Shown here: in pieces, positions 7,708 to 16,220 of the stretch
How the letters are laid out: every line of letters starts with the position of its first letter
Position numbering within the stretch: the stretch's first letter is position 1
NCBI GenBank assembly: GCA_028688905.1
Contig: JAQTXH010000003.1
Location: 62,001-126,000 of the forward strand
Direction: 5' to 3'
Length of the DNA stretch: 64,000 nt
From: Acidiphilium sp.
GTDB lineage: Bacteria; Pseudomonadota; Alphaproteobacteria; Acetobacterales; Acetobacteraceae
Made by a program: the position numbers and the translations under genes
Notes under the pieces: generated by a model
What the model was told of the DNA's origin: nothing
Database searches by the model: none
The model's input: only the letters and a program-made list of their open reading frames with translations

Positions 7708-10344
7708 ATGGGTGGCTTGAGAACATGCCTCGTTGCAGGGGCGATTTGTGTTATGGTTTTTGTGCGAATCAATCCAGCCGTCGCCCAGCAAGCAGCGCAG
7801 GCGACTGGGACTCCTCCGGTCACCAACCTGAATATCGGCACAGTATCCACGACTGGTTCAGCGACTGTCCAACCCAGCGGTACCGGCTCGCTCGCGCAAG
7901 CGATCGCGCTGAAAAAGGCCGCGCCCAATGTCATCTATGTGCAACCGCAATCCCAGATCATCAAATTACCGGACGTAAATGTTGCCGAAGCATTGCAACG
8001 CCTGCCGAGCATTTCGATCGAGACCGATTCCGGCGAAGGCCGGTTTATCAATATTCGTGGCATGGACGCCGATCTCGACGGCGGTACCTTCGACGGCACC
8101 CCGCTGCCGGTTTCCAATCAAAGCTCGATCACCGGTGGTGGTCGTGCAATCGCGTATGACGTGTTCCCTGCAGGACTGGTCGGTGGGGTCGAGGTGGTGG
8201 ATTCACTGACGCCCGACATGGACGCCGAAGGTCTTGGCGGCAGCGTCAATCTCCTGCCCCCGGCATTGCCGACCAATGGTAAGCCACTGATCGAGGCCAC
8301 TCTCGGCACCGGCTACGAAAAACTTCGCAATACCGGCGTGTATCAAGGTACGATCACTCTCGGTAGTCGATTTGGATTGCCCGGTACCGACCCTTTCGCA
8401 AATGCAAAGCCATTCGGGATTCTCGGCACATTCACGAACTATACCGATCGGCGCGGCGTCGACGACGTCGAGGAAACCTACTCCTCGAATTTCGGGCCTG
8501 ATGCGAGTGGCCTGATTCCATTGCAGAACCTGCTGCTTCGTCACTATCAATATCATCGGGTCCGCCAGGCCGCGGGATTAGAGTTTGATTTTGATCCCAA
8601 CCCACAGACCCACGCCTATTTGCGGATGTTCTATTCGGGTTACGACGAGACAGCAGACAAGAACATTCTAGAGATCGACGGACTCGACGGTAGCAACGGT
8701 ACGCTGACCAACAATGGCGGGGGCAGCTTTACCGCAACCGGTGCTTCGGCGCAGAAGGATTACACTTATTCAAACGAGAAAGTTGAGACCGTCCTGGTCT
8801 CGACCGGCGGACACACTTTGATCGGCAATCTTGCGAAGCTGGACTGGAAGGCCGCCTATACTGAAGGTTCCGATATCCAGCCCTATAACTGGGGCGCAAC
8901 TTTCGGCGGGCCGCAGAATTTGACGATCAACTACAATATCGCTAACCCAGCAAAGCGAAGCTATTCGGTTATTGGCGGAACAAATTTAGCAAATCCTTCA
9001 ATTTACACACTAGACACTGGTGGCGGCAATCAGTTGATGAACACACCGTCACGAGATTTCGACACAGAATACTCTGGCGGTACAGATGTTACTGTACCTC
9101 TTCTCGTCTTCAATGATCTGAATGCATTCAAGATGGGTGCCGCGTTCCGGCTGCGAACTTATGGCGCTAAACAATCTGAATTTGATTATAATAACGCCGG
9201 AACACCAAGCCTTGCCTCTTATCTCGGATCAACCGACCAAATTTACTATGACAATCTCTACAATGTCGGTCCAAATCTAGATGTGGACAGATTACTCAAC
9301 AATGCGGGTACGTATACAAATAACGTCGTGACGTCATTGAGTGGATTTTCTCACGATCAGGAAAATGTCTACGCTGGATATTTGCAGGACACTTTGACTT
9401 TTGGTAAATTTACTGTCTTGTATGGCGCAAGGGCGGAAAGCACCCAAGGTTCCTATGGTGCCAACCTCGCTACCACCGATGCTAATGGCAACACAATTTA
9501 CACACCGAATGTCAACCACCAAAATTACACCAATATTTTTCCGTCGCTACAACTCAAATACAATATCACTAAACGCTACCAGTTGCGCGCGGCCTATTCG
9601 ACTGGCATCGGACGGCCTGGCTTTAACCAGATCACCGCGTCGAAGACGGTCGATTTCAGTGCCGGCGCACCGATCCCGATCAGCGAGGGCAACCCCAACC
9701 TAAAACCTACGATGGGGCAGACCGTCGATTTTGCTGCGGCCTACTACGGTCCACACAACACGCTGTTCTCGGTTGATGTATTTGCCAAGCAGTTCAAGGA
9801 CTATATCGCGTCGACGATCCTGAATTCGACGTTCGATAGCGAGCCGGCCCTGATCACCAGCTACGAGAACATCGGTAACGCGTCGGTGCAAGGTGTGGAG
9901 TTGGATGCGCGTCAGAAATTTTCAATGCTGCCGGCACCGTTTGACGGATTTGGCGTCGACGGTAACGTGACACTGTTAAATTCTTCGGGCCATATTCGCC
10001 AGGGCGAGGTCGCCCGGATGCTTCCGGAAACCTCCCCGATCAATTTCAACGCCACCGTCTTCTACGACAAGGGGCCGTTCGCGATCCATCTTGCAAGCAC
10101 CTACGTCTCGCGCACACTCTATAATGTCGGTTCATCTCGGTCACAAGATGTTTTCCAGTCGGCGCGGTTGCAGCTCGACATGCAGGCGACCTATGCCTTC
10201 GCCAGGGGATTCCGCCTTTATTTTGATGGCAAGAATCTACTCAACACGCCGCTCGAATTTACCCAGAGTGCCTCGTCGTACCTGCCGATCCAGCGCGAGT
10301 TCTATGGGCAGACCTATCTGTTTGGGGTCCGTTACAAATACTGA
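7708..10344 (+). CDS. TonB-dependent outer-membrane receptor
   Basis: 878 residues with an N-terminal signal peptide ending NPAVAQQ. The plug domain (about 90-230) contains LPDVNVAEALQRLPSISIE, INIRGMDADL and VEVVDSLTPDMDAEGLGGSV, the signature of the Caulobacter/Sphingomonas-type receptor family. A 22-strand-type barrel follows, ending with the aromatic terminus FGVRYKY expected for outer-membrane insertion. Part of the barrel (about 8950-9560) is noticeably richer in A/T than its flanks. It is the first gene of a set with a beta-propeller protein, a histidine acid phosphatase and a TonB homologue, so the substrate is probably an organic phosphate such as phytate or its products. That substrate is inferred from context only. 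Confidence 0.9.
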   Translation: MGGLRTCLVAGAICVMVFVRINPAVAQQAAQATGTPPVTNLNIGTVSTTGSATVQPSGTGSLAQAIALKKAAPNVIYVQPQSQIIKLPDVNVAEALQRLPSISIETDSGEGRFINIRGMDADLDGGTFDGTPLPVSNQSSITGGGRAIAYDVFPAGLVGGVEVVDSLTPDMDAEGLGGSVNLLPPALPTNGKPLIEATLGTGYEKLRNTGVYQGTITLGSRFGLPGTDPFANAKPFGILGTFTNYTDRRGVDDVEETYSSNFGPDASGLIPLQNLLLRHYQYHRVRQAAGLEFDFDPNPQTHAYLRMFYSGYDETADKNILEIDGLDGSNGTLTNNGGGSFTATGASAQKDYTYSNEKVETVLVSTGGHTLIGNLAKLDWKAAYTEGSDIQPYNWGATFGGPQNLTINYNIANPAKRSYSVIGGTNLANPSIYTLDTGGGNQLMNTPSRDFDTEYSGGTDVTVPLLVFNDLNAFKMGAAFRLRTYGAKQSEFDYNNAGTPSLASYLGSTDQIYYDNLYNVGPNLDVDRLLNNAGTYTNNVVTSLSGFSHDQENVYAGYLQDTLTFGKFTVLYGARAESTQGSYGANLATTDANGNTIYTPNVNHQNYTNIFPSLQLKYNITKRYQLRAAYSTGIGRPGFNQITASKTVDFSAGAPIPISEGNPNLKPTMGQTVDFAAAYYGPHNTLFSVDVFAKQFKDYIASTILNSTFDSEPALITSYENIGNASVQGVELDARQKFSMLPAPFDGFGVDGNVTLLNSSGHIRQGEVARMLPETSPINFNATVFYDKGPFAIHLASTYVSRTLYNVGSSRSQDVFQSARLQLDMQATYAFARGFRLYFDGKNLLNTPLEFTQSASSYLPIQREFYGQTYLFGVRYKY

Positions 10345-10431
10345 TGCCGCTTCGACAGAGTTTTCCCGCAATATTACTTCAACATGCGAAAATACCCGGC
10401 CAACTAGTTAACTAAAGGAGATCCTTGGGAC

Positions 10432-11466
10432 ATGATTCGTTCGCTTTTGCTTGCCTGCACGGCTTTCGGCCTCGCTGCCACATCGGTTTCCGTGACAATC
10501 GCCGCTCCCCCTTTCGCGGTTGCGAAGACCATCGCACTCGGCAACCCGACCAAGTGGGATTTCGTGGTATTCGATCCGGTGATGGATCGTGCTTATTTCT
10601 CGCACGACACCGAGGTGTCCGTGCTCGACGGGCGAACTGGTGCCGTGCTCGGTGAACTGAAGGGGATCGATGGCAGTCACGGCATCGCCCCGATACCGGC
10701 GTTGAATCGGGTCATTGCTGACAGTGGTAGGAACCATATGGCCTATGTCTACAATGCGCACAGTTTCAAAAAGATCGCCGCAATTTCGGTGGTGATCGAT
10801 GCTGATGGCATGACCTATGATCCGGTAAGCGATGAAGTGTTTGTCTTCGGCGGCGACGCAAAGGCCACGAGTGTGATCGATCCGAAAACCGATAAGGTGG
10901 TCGCGACAATCCCGCTCGGCGGCTCGCCAGAGGAAGCCGTGCCAGATGGCCGCGGCCATGTGTTTGTCAACATCAGCGATCGCGCCGAGATCGCGCGGAT
11001 TGATACCAGGACCAACAAGATCAGCGCGATGTGGAATGTGCCGATGTGTCCCGACATCCACGGTCTCGCCATCGACCCGCAAACCCACCGGCTGTTCGCC
11101 AGTTGCAAGGGCAACGGTACAATGATCGTGGTTGACGCGCATGATGGCAAGGTTCTTGACGAATTACCGATCGGCCTCGGCACCGATGGGGCGGGTTTTG
11201 ATCCCACCACGCATTTGGCATTCAGTTCAAACAAGGATGGCACGCTTTCGGTCATCAAAGAAAACGGGCCGGACAAATTCACCGATCTCGGCAATGTCCG
11301 GACGGCGCTTGGAGCAAAAAACATGGCGGTCGACCCAAAAACCGGGCGGGTGTTTCTGGTGACTGCCGATGTCAAGTCAGAACTTAAAGGCAAGCCGAAC
11401 GAGGCCCCCGATTTTAAATTCATCCCTGGCACGTTGCACGCGATATTTCTCGATCCCGCACCATGA
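10432..11466 (+). CDS. Secreted YncE-like beta-propeller protein
   Basis: 344 residues with a signal peptide (MIRSLLLACTAFGLAATSVSVTIA). The body is built of repeated blades such as VFDPVMDRAYFSHDT, YDPVSDEVFVFGGD, VIDPKTDKVVATIPLGG and VDPKTGRVFLV, typical of the seven-bladed YncE/YVTN family. The start ATG is preceded by AAAGGAG. YncE-type proteins are periplasmic or cell-surface and often accompany TonB receptors. Here the gene sits 87 bp after the receptor and overlaps the phosphatase gene by 4 bp, so a role in binding or presenting the same substrate is likely. It lacks the catalytic signature of beta-propeller phytases as far as I can judge. Confidence 0.85.
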   Translation: MIRSLLLACTAFGLAATSVSVTIAAPPFAVAKTIALGNPTKWDFVVFDPVMDRAYFSHDTEVSVLDGRTGAVLGELKGIDGSHGIAPIPALNRVIADSGRNHMAYVYNAHSFKKIAAISVVIDADGMTYDPVSDEVFVFGGDAKATSVIDPKTDKVVATIPLGGSPEEAVPDGRGHVFVNISDRAEIARIDTRTNKISAMWNVPMCPDIHGLAIDPQTHRLFASCKGNGTMIVVDAHDGKVLDELPIGLGTDGAGFDPTTHLAFSSNKDGTLSVIKENGPDKFTDLGNVRTALGAKNMAVDPKTGRVFLVTADVKSELKGKPNEAPDFKFIPGTLHAIFLDPAP

Positions 11467-12671
11467 AACTTATCCTCACACTCATCCTCGCGGCTGCGGT
11501 GGTTGTGCCAGCTTGTGCTGACGCTTCCGGGCTGATCGTCGATCGGGTTGTCGTTTTGATGCGACATGGGGTGCGCTCGCCGACCCATGAGCCGCCGGTA
11601 TCGAAACTCTTTGCACCGGACCCCTGGCCAAAATGGCCAGGCAAGCCGGGCGATCTAACCGCGCATGGTGCGGCGGCCCTTCGCCTGCTCGGTGCCTATG
11701 AGCGTGGCTTGCTTGGGCGCGAGGGCGTGTTGGGCACGTCAGGTTGCCCCTTGTTGGGTGCAGTATCAATCCATGCCGATGTCGACGAGCGCACGGTGGC
11801 AAGCGGCCAGGCCTTTGCCGACGGTTTCGCACCCGGCTGCAACCTTATGATCGATCATCGGGCACACGGTCACGACCCATTGTTCAGCGGCCTTGGTGAC
11901 GGTAAAATGCCGCTCAACGCCGCCAAGGCACGCGCGGCGATACTCGTGGCGGCAGGCGGCACGCTGGCCGATGCGGTCAAAGCGCATATCACCTTGTTCC
12001 AGGGCTTGCAGGCCGTGCTTGATCCCGACGGACATGCGATTCTGGATCAAAAGTCGCGTATTGTACCCAAGAGGGGCGTGCCTGAGGCGACCGGGCCACT
12101 CAAAATCGGCAAAACCGCATCGGAAACCCTGCTGCTGGAATATGAACAGGGACTGAAGAGAAACCAGGTCGGCTGGGGCAGGGTTGATCAGGCGGGAGTC
12201 GCGCGACTACTTGCGTTGCATCCACTCGCCGGTGCGATCCTGCATCGACCCCTCTATATCGCAAGCCTGACGGCAGGGATGCTTGCGCAGCACATGCTGA
12301 AGCTGCTGAGCGAAACAGGTCCTCTGCGCTACGCATTATTGGTGGGGCACGATACAACGATCGACGAGTTGGGTGGGCTGCTCGATCTGCATTGGCACCC
12401 GCGCGGGTTTCCCGCGGACGACCCGCCACCTGACGCGATGCTCGGCTTCATGCGACTGACAGATCCAACGACCGACAAGCATTATGTCGAGGCGTTCTTT
12501 CAGGTGCAGGGCATGAACCAGGTGCGTGACCTCACCAGATTGAACGAATCACACAAGCCGCGTTTTCTTGTTTTGCCGATCCCTGGTTGCCCTGCAAAAC
12601 CTGGCTGGCCCGGTCTTTGCACACTCGCCGCATTCCGCCAGCACGTTGATGAACGGATCGTCGTGCATTGA
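11463..12671 (+). CDS. Periplasmic histidine acid phosphatase (AppA/Agp clade, probable phytase)
   Basis: 402 residues with a signal peptide (about 1-20). The histidine phosphatase clade 2 signature RHGVRSPT is at residues 34-41, supplying the nucleophilic histidine, and the proton-donor motif HDTT lies near residue 296. Length and layout match AppA phytase and Agp glucose-1-phosphatase. The proton-donor dipeptide HD followed by T is closer to AppA-type than to Agp-type, but this does not settle specificity. The gene overlaps the propeller gene upstream and the tonB gene downstream by 4 bp each. It most likely releases phosphate from phytate or sugar phosphates in the periplasm under acidic conditions. 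Confidence 0.88.
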   Translation: MKLILTLILAAAVVVPACADASGLIVDRVVVLMRHGVRSPTHEPPVSKLFAPDPWPKWPGKPGDLTAHGAAALRLLGAYERGLLGREGVLGTSGCPLLGAVSIHADVDERTVASGQAFADGFAPGCNLMIDHRAHGHDPLFSGLGDGKMPLNAAKARAAILVAAGGTLADAVKAHITLFQGLQAVLDPDGHAILDQKSRIVPKRGVPEATGPLKIGKTASETLLLEYEQGLKRNQVGWGRVDQAGVARLLALHPLAGAILHRPLYIASLTAGMLAQHMLKLLSETGPLRYALLVGHDTTIDELGGLLDLHWHPRGFPADDPPPDAMLGFMRLTDPTTDKHYVEAFFQVQGMNQVRDLTRLNESHKPRFLVLPIPGCPAKPGWPGLCTLAAFRQHVDERIVVH

Positions 12672-13444
12672 ATGGTTCAGCTGCGAGGGTTTGGATTTCT
12701 GAAGATTGCGGGAACATTAGATTTGCGGTGTGCTTATGGGTCGCCTTTGCTCTAGAGACGGCAGCAACCTTGCTTCTTTTCCTGCCAATGCTGCATGCAC
12801 CTGTCGTTCCACCATCAGACCAGACCATCCGCATTGCAATAACCATCGCCACACCACCAGCACCAAAGCCATTGCCGTTACCGCCAGCTCCGGTAACGCC
12901 ACCGGCAGTCCAGCCCCCGGCCAGGGCGTTGCCGCTGCCTCCGACACCAGTGGTACGACCGCGTGTGGTCCGTCATTCCAGCCATCAGATCAGGGAGCGG
13001 CCGATTCCCCGCCCTCGTATTGTCCACAAAAAATCATATAAGATTTCCCAGGCGAATCCTGTCTCAACACCTGCAAAAATCACCCCGCCGTCAAAGCCCC
13101 TTTCCCAAGCCGGCGGTGCGCCAAGCCAACCGGGCGGAGGGCGACTTTCCGCCTTCGCGGCGGCATGCCGCCGCGCTGTGCAGGAGGCGCTGGTTTATCC
13201 GGCTGTCGCGCGCGTTGATGGCGAGACGGGTGTTGTCGTGGTCGAGTTCGAATATTACGATGGCGTTGTCTCGAACGCCCATGTTGTCATTTCGAGCCAT
13301 CAGCCCATACTCGATCGCGCAGCTGTCGAAACCGTGCAGGCAACCCACTTCCCGCCGCCGCCGAGCAAATATGTCAATCGGCAGATCGCCATCCAGACAA
13401 TTGTAAAATTCGGGTTTTCCGGCAGAAACGGCGAAGACAATTGA
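12668..13444 (+). CDS. TonB family energy transducer
   Basis: 258 residues beginning at a TTG that overlaps the preceding stop (ATTGA), so expression depends on translational coupling. One membrane anchor spans about 19-40. A long Pro-rich periplasmic linker follows (repeated APKPLPLPPAP and PPARALPLPP), then a C-terminal TonB domain (about 165-255) with VYPAVARVDGETGVVVVEFEY. No exbB or exbD gene is adjacent, so it must use a proton-channel pair encoded elsewhere. Its position as last gene of the operon suggests it is dedicated to the receptor at 7708. Confidence 0.88.
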   Translation: MNGSAARVWISEDCGNIRFAVCLWVAFALETAATLLLFLPMLHAPVVPPSDQTIRIAITIATPPAPKPLPLPPAPVTPPAVQPPARALPLPPTPVVRPRVVRHSSHQIRERPIPRPRIVHKKSYKISQANPVSTPAKITPPSKPLSQAGGAPSQPGGGRLSAFAAACRRAVQEALVYPAVARVDGETGVVVVEFEYYDGVVSNAHVVISSHQPILDRAAVETVQATHFPPPPSKYVNRQIAIQTIVKFGFSGRNGEDN

Positions 13445-13562
13445 TGCTGGCGGCACCGGAAATCATTGCTCAGCCTGAGCAATAATCCCATAGCCAGCTT
13501 GCCCGGGATGGCAGCCAGACATCAGCCAATCAAGCCAAGACCAAGAGCCACAGCACGCCCCT

Positions 13563-13590
13563 ACACCACGATGCTGACACCACGATGCTG
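13563..13590. repeat. Tandem duplication, 14 bp x 2
   Basis: Two perfect adjacent copies of ACACCACGATGCTG in the spacer after the tonB gene. One of several short tandem duplications in this window. Confidence 0.85.
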
Positions 13591-13683
13591 AGAATTTTCA
13601 AATTATATCAGATAATTAGATTATCATTGGCAGCGGGTCGACGTTGGCTACGATTTTACATTCATGCAACCGATCACCGTCAG

Positions 13684-13711
13684 TGTCATCGAAGTTTCAC
13701 GCCAATTTCAC
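13684..13711. promoter_or_regulatory. PhoB-box-like direct repeats (11-bp period)
   Basis: Three hexamers, TGTCAT (13684), TTTCAC (13695) and TTTCAC (13706), are spaced by exactly 11 bp. PhoB boxes are built of such 11-bp direct repeats with a TGTCA-type core. They lie upstream of the small gene at 13765 and the MFS gene at 13920, and right after a phosphatase operon. The match to the core is imperfect, so this is a candidate only. Confidence 0.45.
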
Positions 13712-13764
13712 GACACTTTGTCTAATTAAACACCTCGCGGGGGTTGTTAACGACCCGTAAGGAA

Positions 13765-13836
13765 ATGCCGATGTCAAACCACGATGCAGTCGCCGACCAT
13801 CACGAAAAAGCCGCCGAGCATCACGCCGCCGCCTGA
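13765..13836 (+). CDS. 23-residue His/Ala-rich small protein
   Basis: ATG 13765 is preceded by GTAAGGAA and encodes 23 residues beginning MPMSNHDAVADHHEKAAEHH and ending in three alanines. It looks like a shortened member of the small proteins with DHHEKAAEHH-type repeats found in other Proteobacteria. An alternative start is ATG 13771. A strong hairpin with a T-rich tail follows 24 bp after the stop, consistent with a separate short transcript. Function unknown; a metal-binding role or a leader role for the transporter gene are both possible. Confidence 0.5.
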   Translation: MPMSNHDAVADHHEKAAEHHAAA

Positions 13837-13859
13837 TCCGATCCTCCAGCCTCGCCGAG

Positions 13860-13899
13860 CCCAGTGCCGATCGCACATGATCGGCACTGGGTTTGTGTT
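13860..13899 (+). terminator. Strong hairpin with T-rich tail (terminator or attenuator)
   Basis: A perfect 13-bp stem (CCCAGTGCCGATC, loop GCACAT, GATCGGCACTGGG) is followed by TTTGTGTT. It lies between the small His/Ala-rich gene and the MFS transporter start at 13920, so it may terminate the former and attenuate the latter. Confidence 0.75.
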
Positions 13900-13919
13900 G
13901 CCAGACCCCAGGAGCCAGC

Positions 13920-15410
13920 ATGTCCGATCTCTCCAAGCCGATTTCCGATGCCCCTATGCCGGGCCGCACCGTTCAGCAGTATATCGATGAAATTCCGGTC
14001 TGGCCGGATGGTACCCAGCTTGCCAAACTGCCGCTCACCGGCATGCAACTGCGGATCTGGAGCCTCGCCACAGCGGGCAAGTTCTTCGAAGGCCTGGTCG
14101 TGTTCATGACCGGGATCGCCCTGCCGCTGATCGATCGGAGCTTCAACCTCAATGCGGCGCAGAACGGCATCGTCACCGCAACCGCGCTGTTCGGTATTCT
14201 GATCGGTGCCACGCTGCTGGGCGGCCTTGCCGACGTGTTTGGCCGCAAGCGCATGTTCATCGCCGAGATGGTGATTTTAGCGATCTTCCTGATCGGGCTG
14301 ACCTTCGCGCAGAATTTCGTCTGGCTGATCTTCTGCCTGTTCGGCATCGGCATGGCGCTCGGCTGCGATTATCCCACCGCACATATCGTGATTTCTGAAT
14401 CGGTTCCAAGCCGTGGCCGCGGCGGTCTTGTGCTGGGTGCGTTCGCATTCCAAGCGGTCGGCGCGATCATCGGTGCCGGCCTCGGCTTCATTGTTCTGTC
14501 CTACGACCCCTCGGTCGAGGCTTGGCGCTGGATGTTCGCCGCTGCGATTCTACCGGCCATTGCGGTGGTCGGCGGGCGCTTTTTCATCTGCGATAGCGCG
14601 CATTGGCTGATGTCGCGCGGCCGTCGCGATGAGGCGGCGCGCGAAACCCACCGTCTGCTCAAGCGCGAACCGCAATACCCGAAATCGATTGAATTGACCG
14701 ACCACCCCAACGCCTCCGAACATCATAATGACCGGCATATCGCCGTGCTGTTCAGCAAAAAGAATAAGCGTGCGACCGTTCTGGCCGCGGTGCCGTGGTT
14801 CCTGCAGGATCTCAGCACCTACGGCATCGGCATTTTTACCCCGGTTATTCTCGCCGCAACCATCGGTGCCGCCGGCCATCCACATAACGTGCCTGATATT
14901 ATCCACAACGTGCTGCTCTCGGCCAAAGGCACCGCCTTCCTCGATATTCTGCTCATCCTCGGCGTGCTCACCGCGATCCTGCTGGTCGAACACGCGGGAC
15001 GCATCCAGTTGCAAATCTTCGGCTTCATCGGCTGCGCCATCGGCCTCAGCCTCGCCGCCGCCTCGATGGATTTCGGCGGCGGGCTGAAAATGACCTTGCT
15101 GTTCGGCGGCTTCATGCTGTTCAACTTCATGACTAATCTCGGTCCCAACGCGCAAACCTATCTGCTCGCCGGCGAAGTCTTCCCGACGGCCATCCGCGGC
15201 TACGGCGCTGGTTTTGCCGCATCCTTCGCGAAAATCGGTGCGGTGGCCACCGCCTTCCTGTTCCCGATCCTGCTGCGCACCATCGGCACCCAAAGCTTGC
15301 TGATCATCCTGATCGTCGCCTCCCTCCTCGGCGGCATTGTCACCTGGATGTTCCGCATCGAAACCCGCGGCGTCCTCGACGATGTCAGCCGCACGTCACC
15401 GGCCGTCTGA
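13920..15410 (+). CDS. MFS transporter, metabolite/phosphate:proton symporter type
   Basis: 496 residues with about 12 membrane helices, starting at the ATG preceded by AGGAG; an in-frame TTG at 13893 lies within the hairpin tail and is less likely. Family motifs include GGLADVFGRKRMF in the 2-3 loop and SRGRGGLVLG. The segment GIGMALGCDYPTAHIVISE near residues 140-158 resembles the GGDYP signature of PHS phosphate:H+ symporters. A central cytoplasmic loop lies around 230-270. Given the PhoB-like repeats upstream and the phosphatase operon before it, uptake of phosphate or an organophosphate product is plausible, but sugar or aromatic acid carriers of the same superfamily cannot be excluded. 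Confidence 0.85.
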   Translation: MSDLSKPISDAPMPGRTVQQYIDEIPVWPDGTQLAKLPLTGMQLRIWSLATAGKFFEGLVVFMTGIALPLIDRSFNLNAAQNGIVTATALFGILIGATLLGGLADVFGRKRMFIAEMVILAIFLIGLTFAQNFVWLIFCLFGIGMALGCDYPTAHIVISESVPSRGRGGLVLGAFAFQAVGAIIGAGLGFIVLSYDPSVEAWRWMFAAAILPAIAVVGGRFFICDSAHWLMSRGRRDEAARETHRLLKREPQYPKSIELTDHPNASEHHNDRHIAVLFSKKNKRATVLAAVPWFLQDLSTYGIGIFTPVILAATIGAAGHPHNVPDIIHNVLLSAKGTAFLDILLILGVLTAILLVEHAGRIQLQIFGFIGCAIGLSLAAASMDFGGGLKMTLLFGGFMLFNFMTNLGPNAQTYLLAGEVFPTAIRGYGAGFAASFAKIGAVATAFLFPILLRTIGTQSLLIILIVASLLGGIVTWMFRIETRGVLDDVSRTSPAV

Positions 15411-15630
15411 TACCGAACGGCTTGGGTGTGGCTCGCGGGTTATGTATGGCGCGAAAACTAACCCAGGCGAAGAAATTTGCAAATAAAATCAAATCTAACC
15501 CGTTCTCTGCCGGGCCACGAGGGAAGCAATCGGGATCAAGATCGCAAGTGAGTGGGTCAAAGTTTGGCCCAGTGTCAACAAGTTATTCTGGTTTCTGACT
15601 GCAACTTACGTAGAAGCACTTGAATTTGCT

Positions 15631-15706
15631 TGGTATCCCGTACCGGATTCGAACCGGTGTTGCCGCCGTGAAAGGGCAGTGTCCTAGGCCTCTAGACGAA
15701 CGGGAC
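15631..15706 (-). tRNA. tRNA-Glu (anticodon TTC)
   Basis: On the minus strand the 76 bases fold into a full cloverleaf: acceptor GTCCCGT pairs with ACGGGAT, the T-arm carries GGTTCGAATCC, and the anticodon loop is CTTTCAC with anticodon TTC. The terminal CCA is encoded (complement at 15631-15633). Confidence 0.95.
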
Positions 15707-15790
15707 GTCGTGGATGCGGGTGATAATCGAGATTGGTGCCGCCATCAAGCGGGGTGAGGTGGATTTCGATGCGGTTGGCGGTCGTGCGCG

Positions 15791-16210
15791 TCAACGCGCC
15801 ATTGCGGCGGTGCCGATTGTGGCTCCGGTGCGGGGGTCGATGAAAACCACGTGGCCCCCGCCGTTATCGCGCACCCAGATGGCAACCTCGCCGCCTGCCG
15901 CCGCGATGCCGCCGATTTTCGCGGCCTGGCTACCCGGCAGCACGATACTGAACGGGGCTGGGCCGGGATGCGATGTCGGTGGCGTTGTCATTAATAAGGG
16001 CGCTGCTATCGGCGCGGCGGCGGCGGGCTTGCCGGTTGACTCTATGCTGCGTTTGACCACAACCCCGATCACCAGAGCGGTGCCGAGCACGATCAGCGCG
16101 CCCAGGCCGAACACCAGTGCCTTCAACCCTCGCAAATCCGGTGTGCCGCCATTTTTTGCGGCCCCGGTTTTTGACGTATCAGTTTTTGACGTATCAGTTT
16201 TTAAAGTCAT
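15791..16210 (-). CDS. DUF6476-like single-pass membrane protein
   Basis: 139 residues from ATG 16210; an in-frame ATG at 16222 would overlap the divergent gene start. The N-terminus contains TDTSKTDTSKTG, made by a tandem 15-bp duplication. One membrane helix follows (ALVFGLGALIVLGTALVIGV, about 33-52), then a Pro/Ala linker and a periplasmic domain ending in WVRDNGGGHVVFIDPRTGATIG. Alphaproteobacteria often carry a protein of this type (DUF6476) divergently beside the RluA-family gene that precedes rpoH, as here. The long opposite frame across this region is a shadow. Function unknown. Confidence 0.7.
   Translation of the reverse strand: MTLKTDTSKTDTSKTGAAKNGGTPDLRGLKALVFGLGALIVLGTALVIGVVVKRSIESTGKPAAAAPIAAPLLMTTPPTSHPGPAPFSIVLPGSQAAKIGGIAAAGGEVAIWVRDNGGGHVVFIDPRTGATIGTAAMAR
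16167..16196. repeat. Tandem duplication, 15 bp x 2
   Basis: GTTTTTGACGTATCA occurs twice in direct succession, with a third partial copy. It lies in frame in the DUF6476-like gene, adding a repeated TDTSK pentapeptide. Confidence 0.85.
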
Positions 16211-16220
16211 TGCCCGTTCC

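Noticed and set aside
15714-16220. Long N-terminal extension of the RluA-family gene
   Set aside because: This frame is a shadow of the DUF6476-like gene on the other strand; the extension has no homology to pseudouridine synthases.
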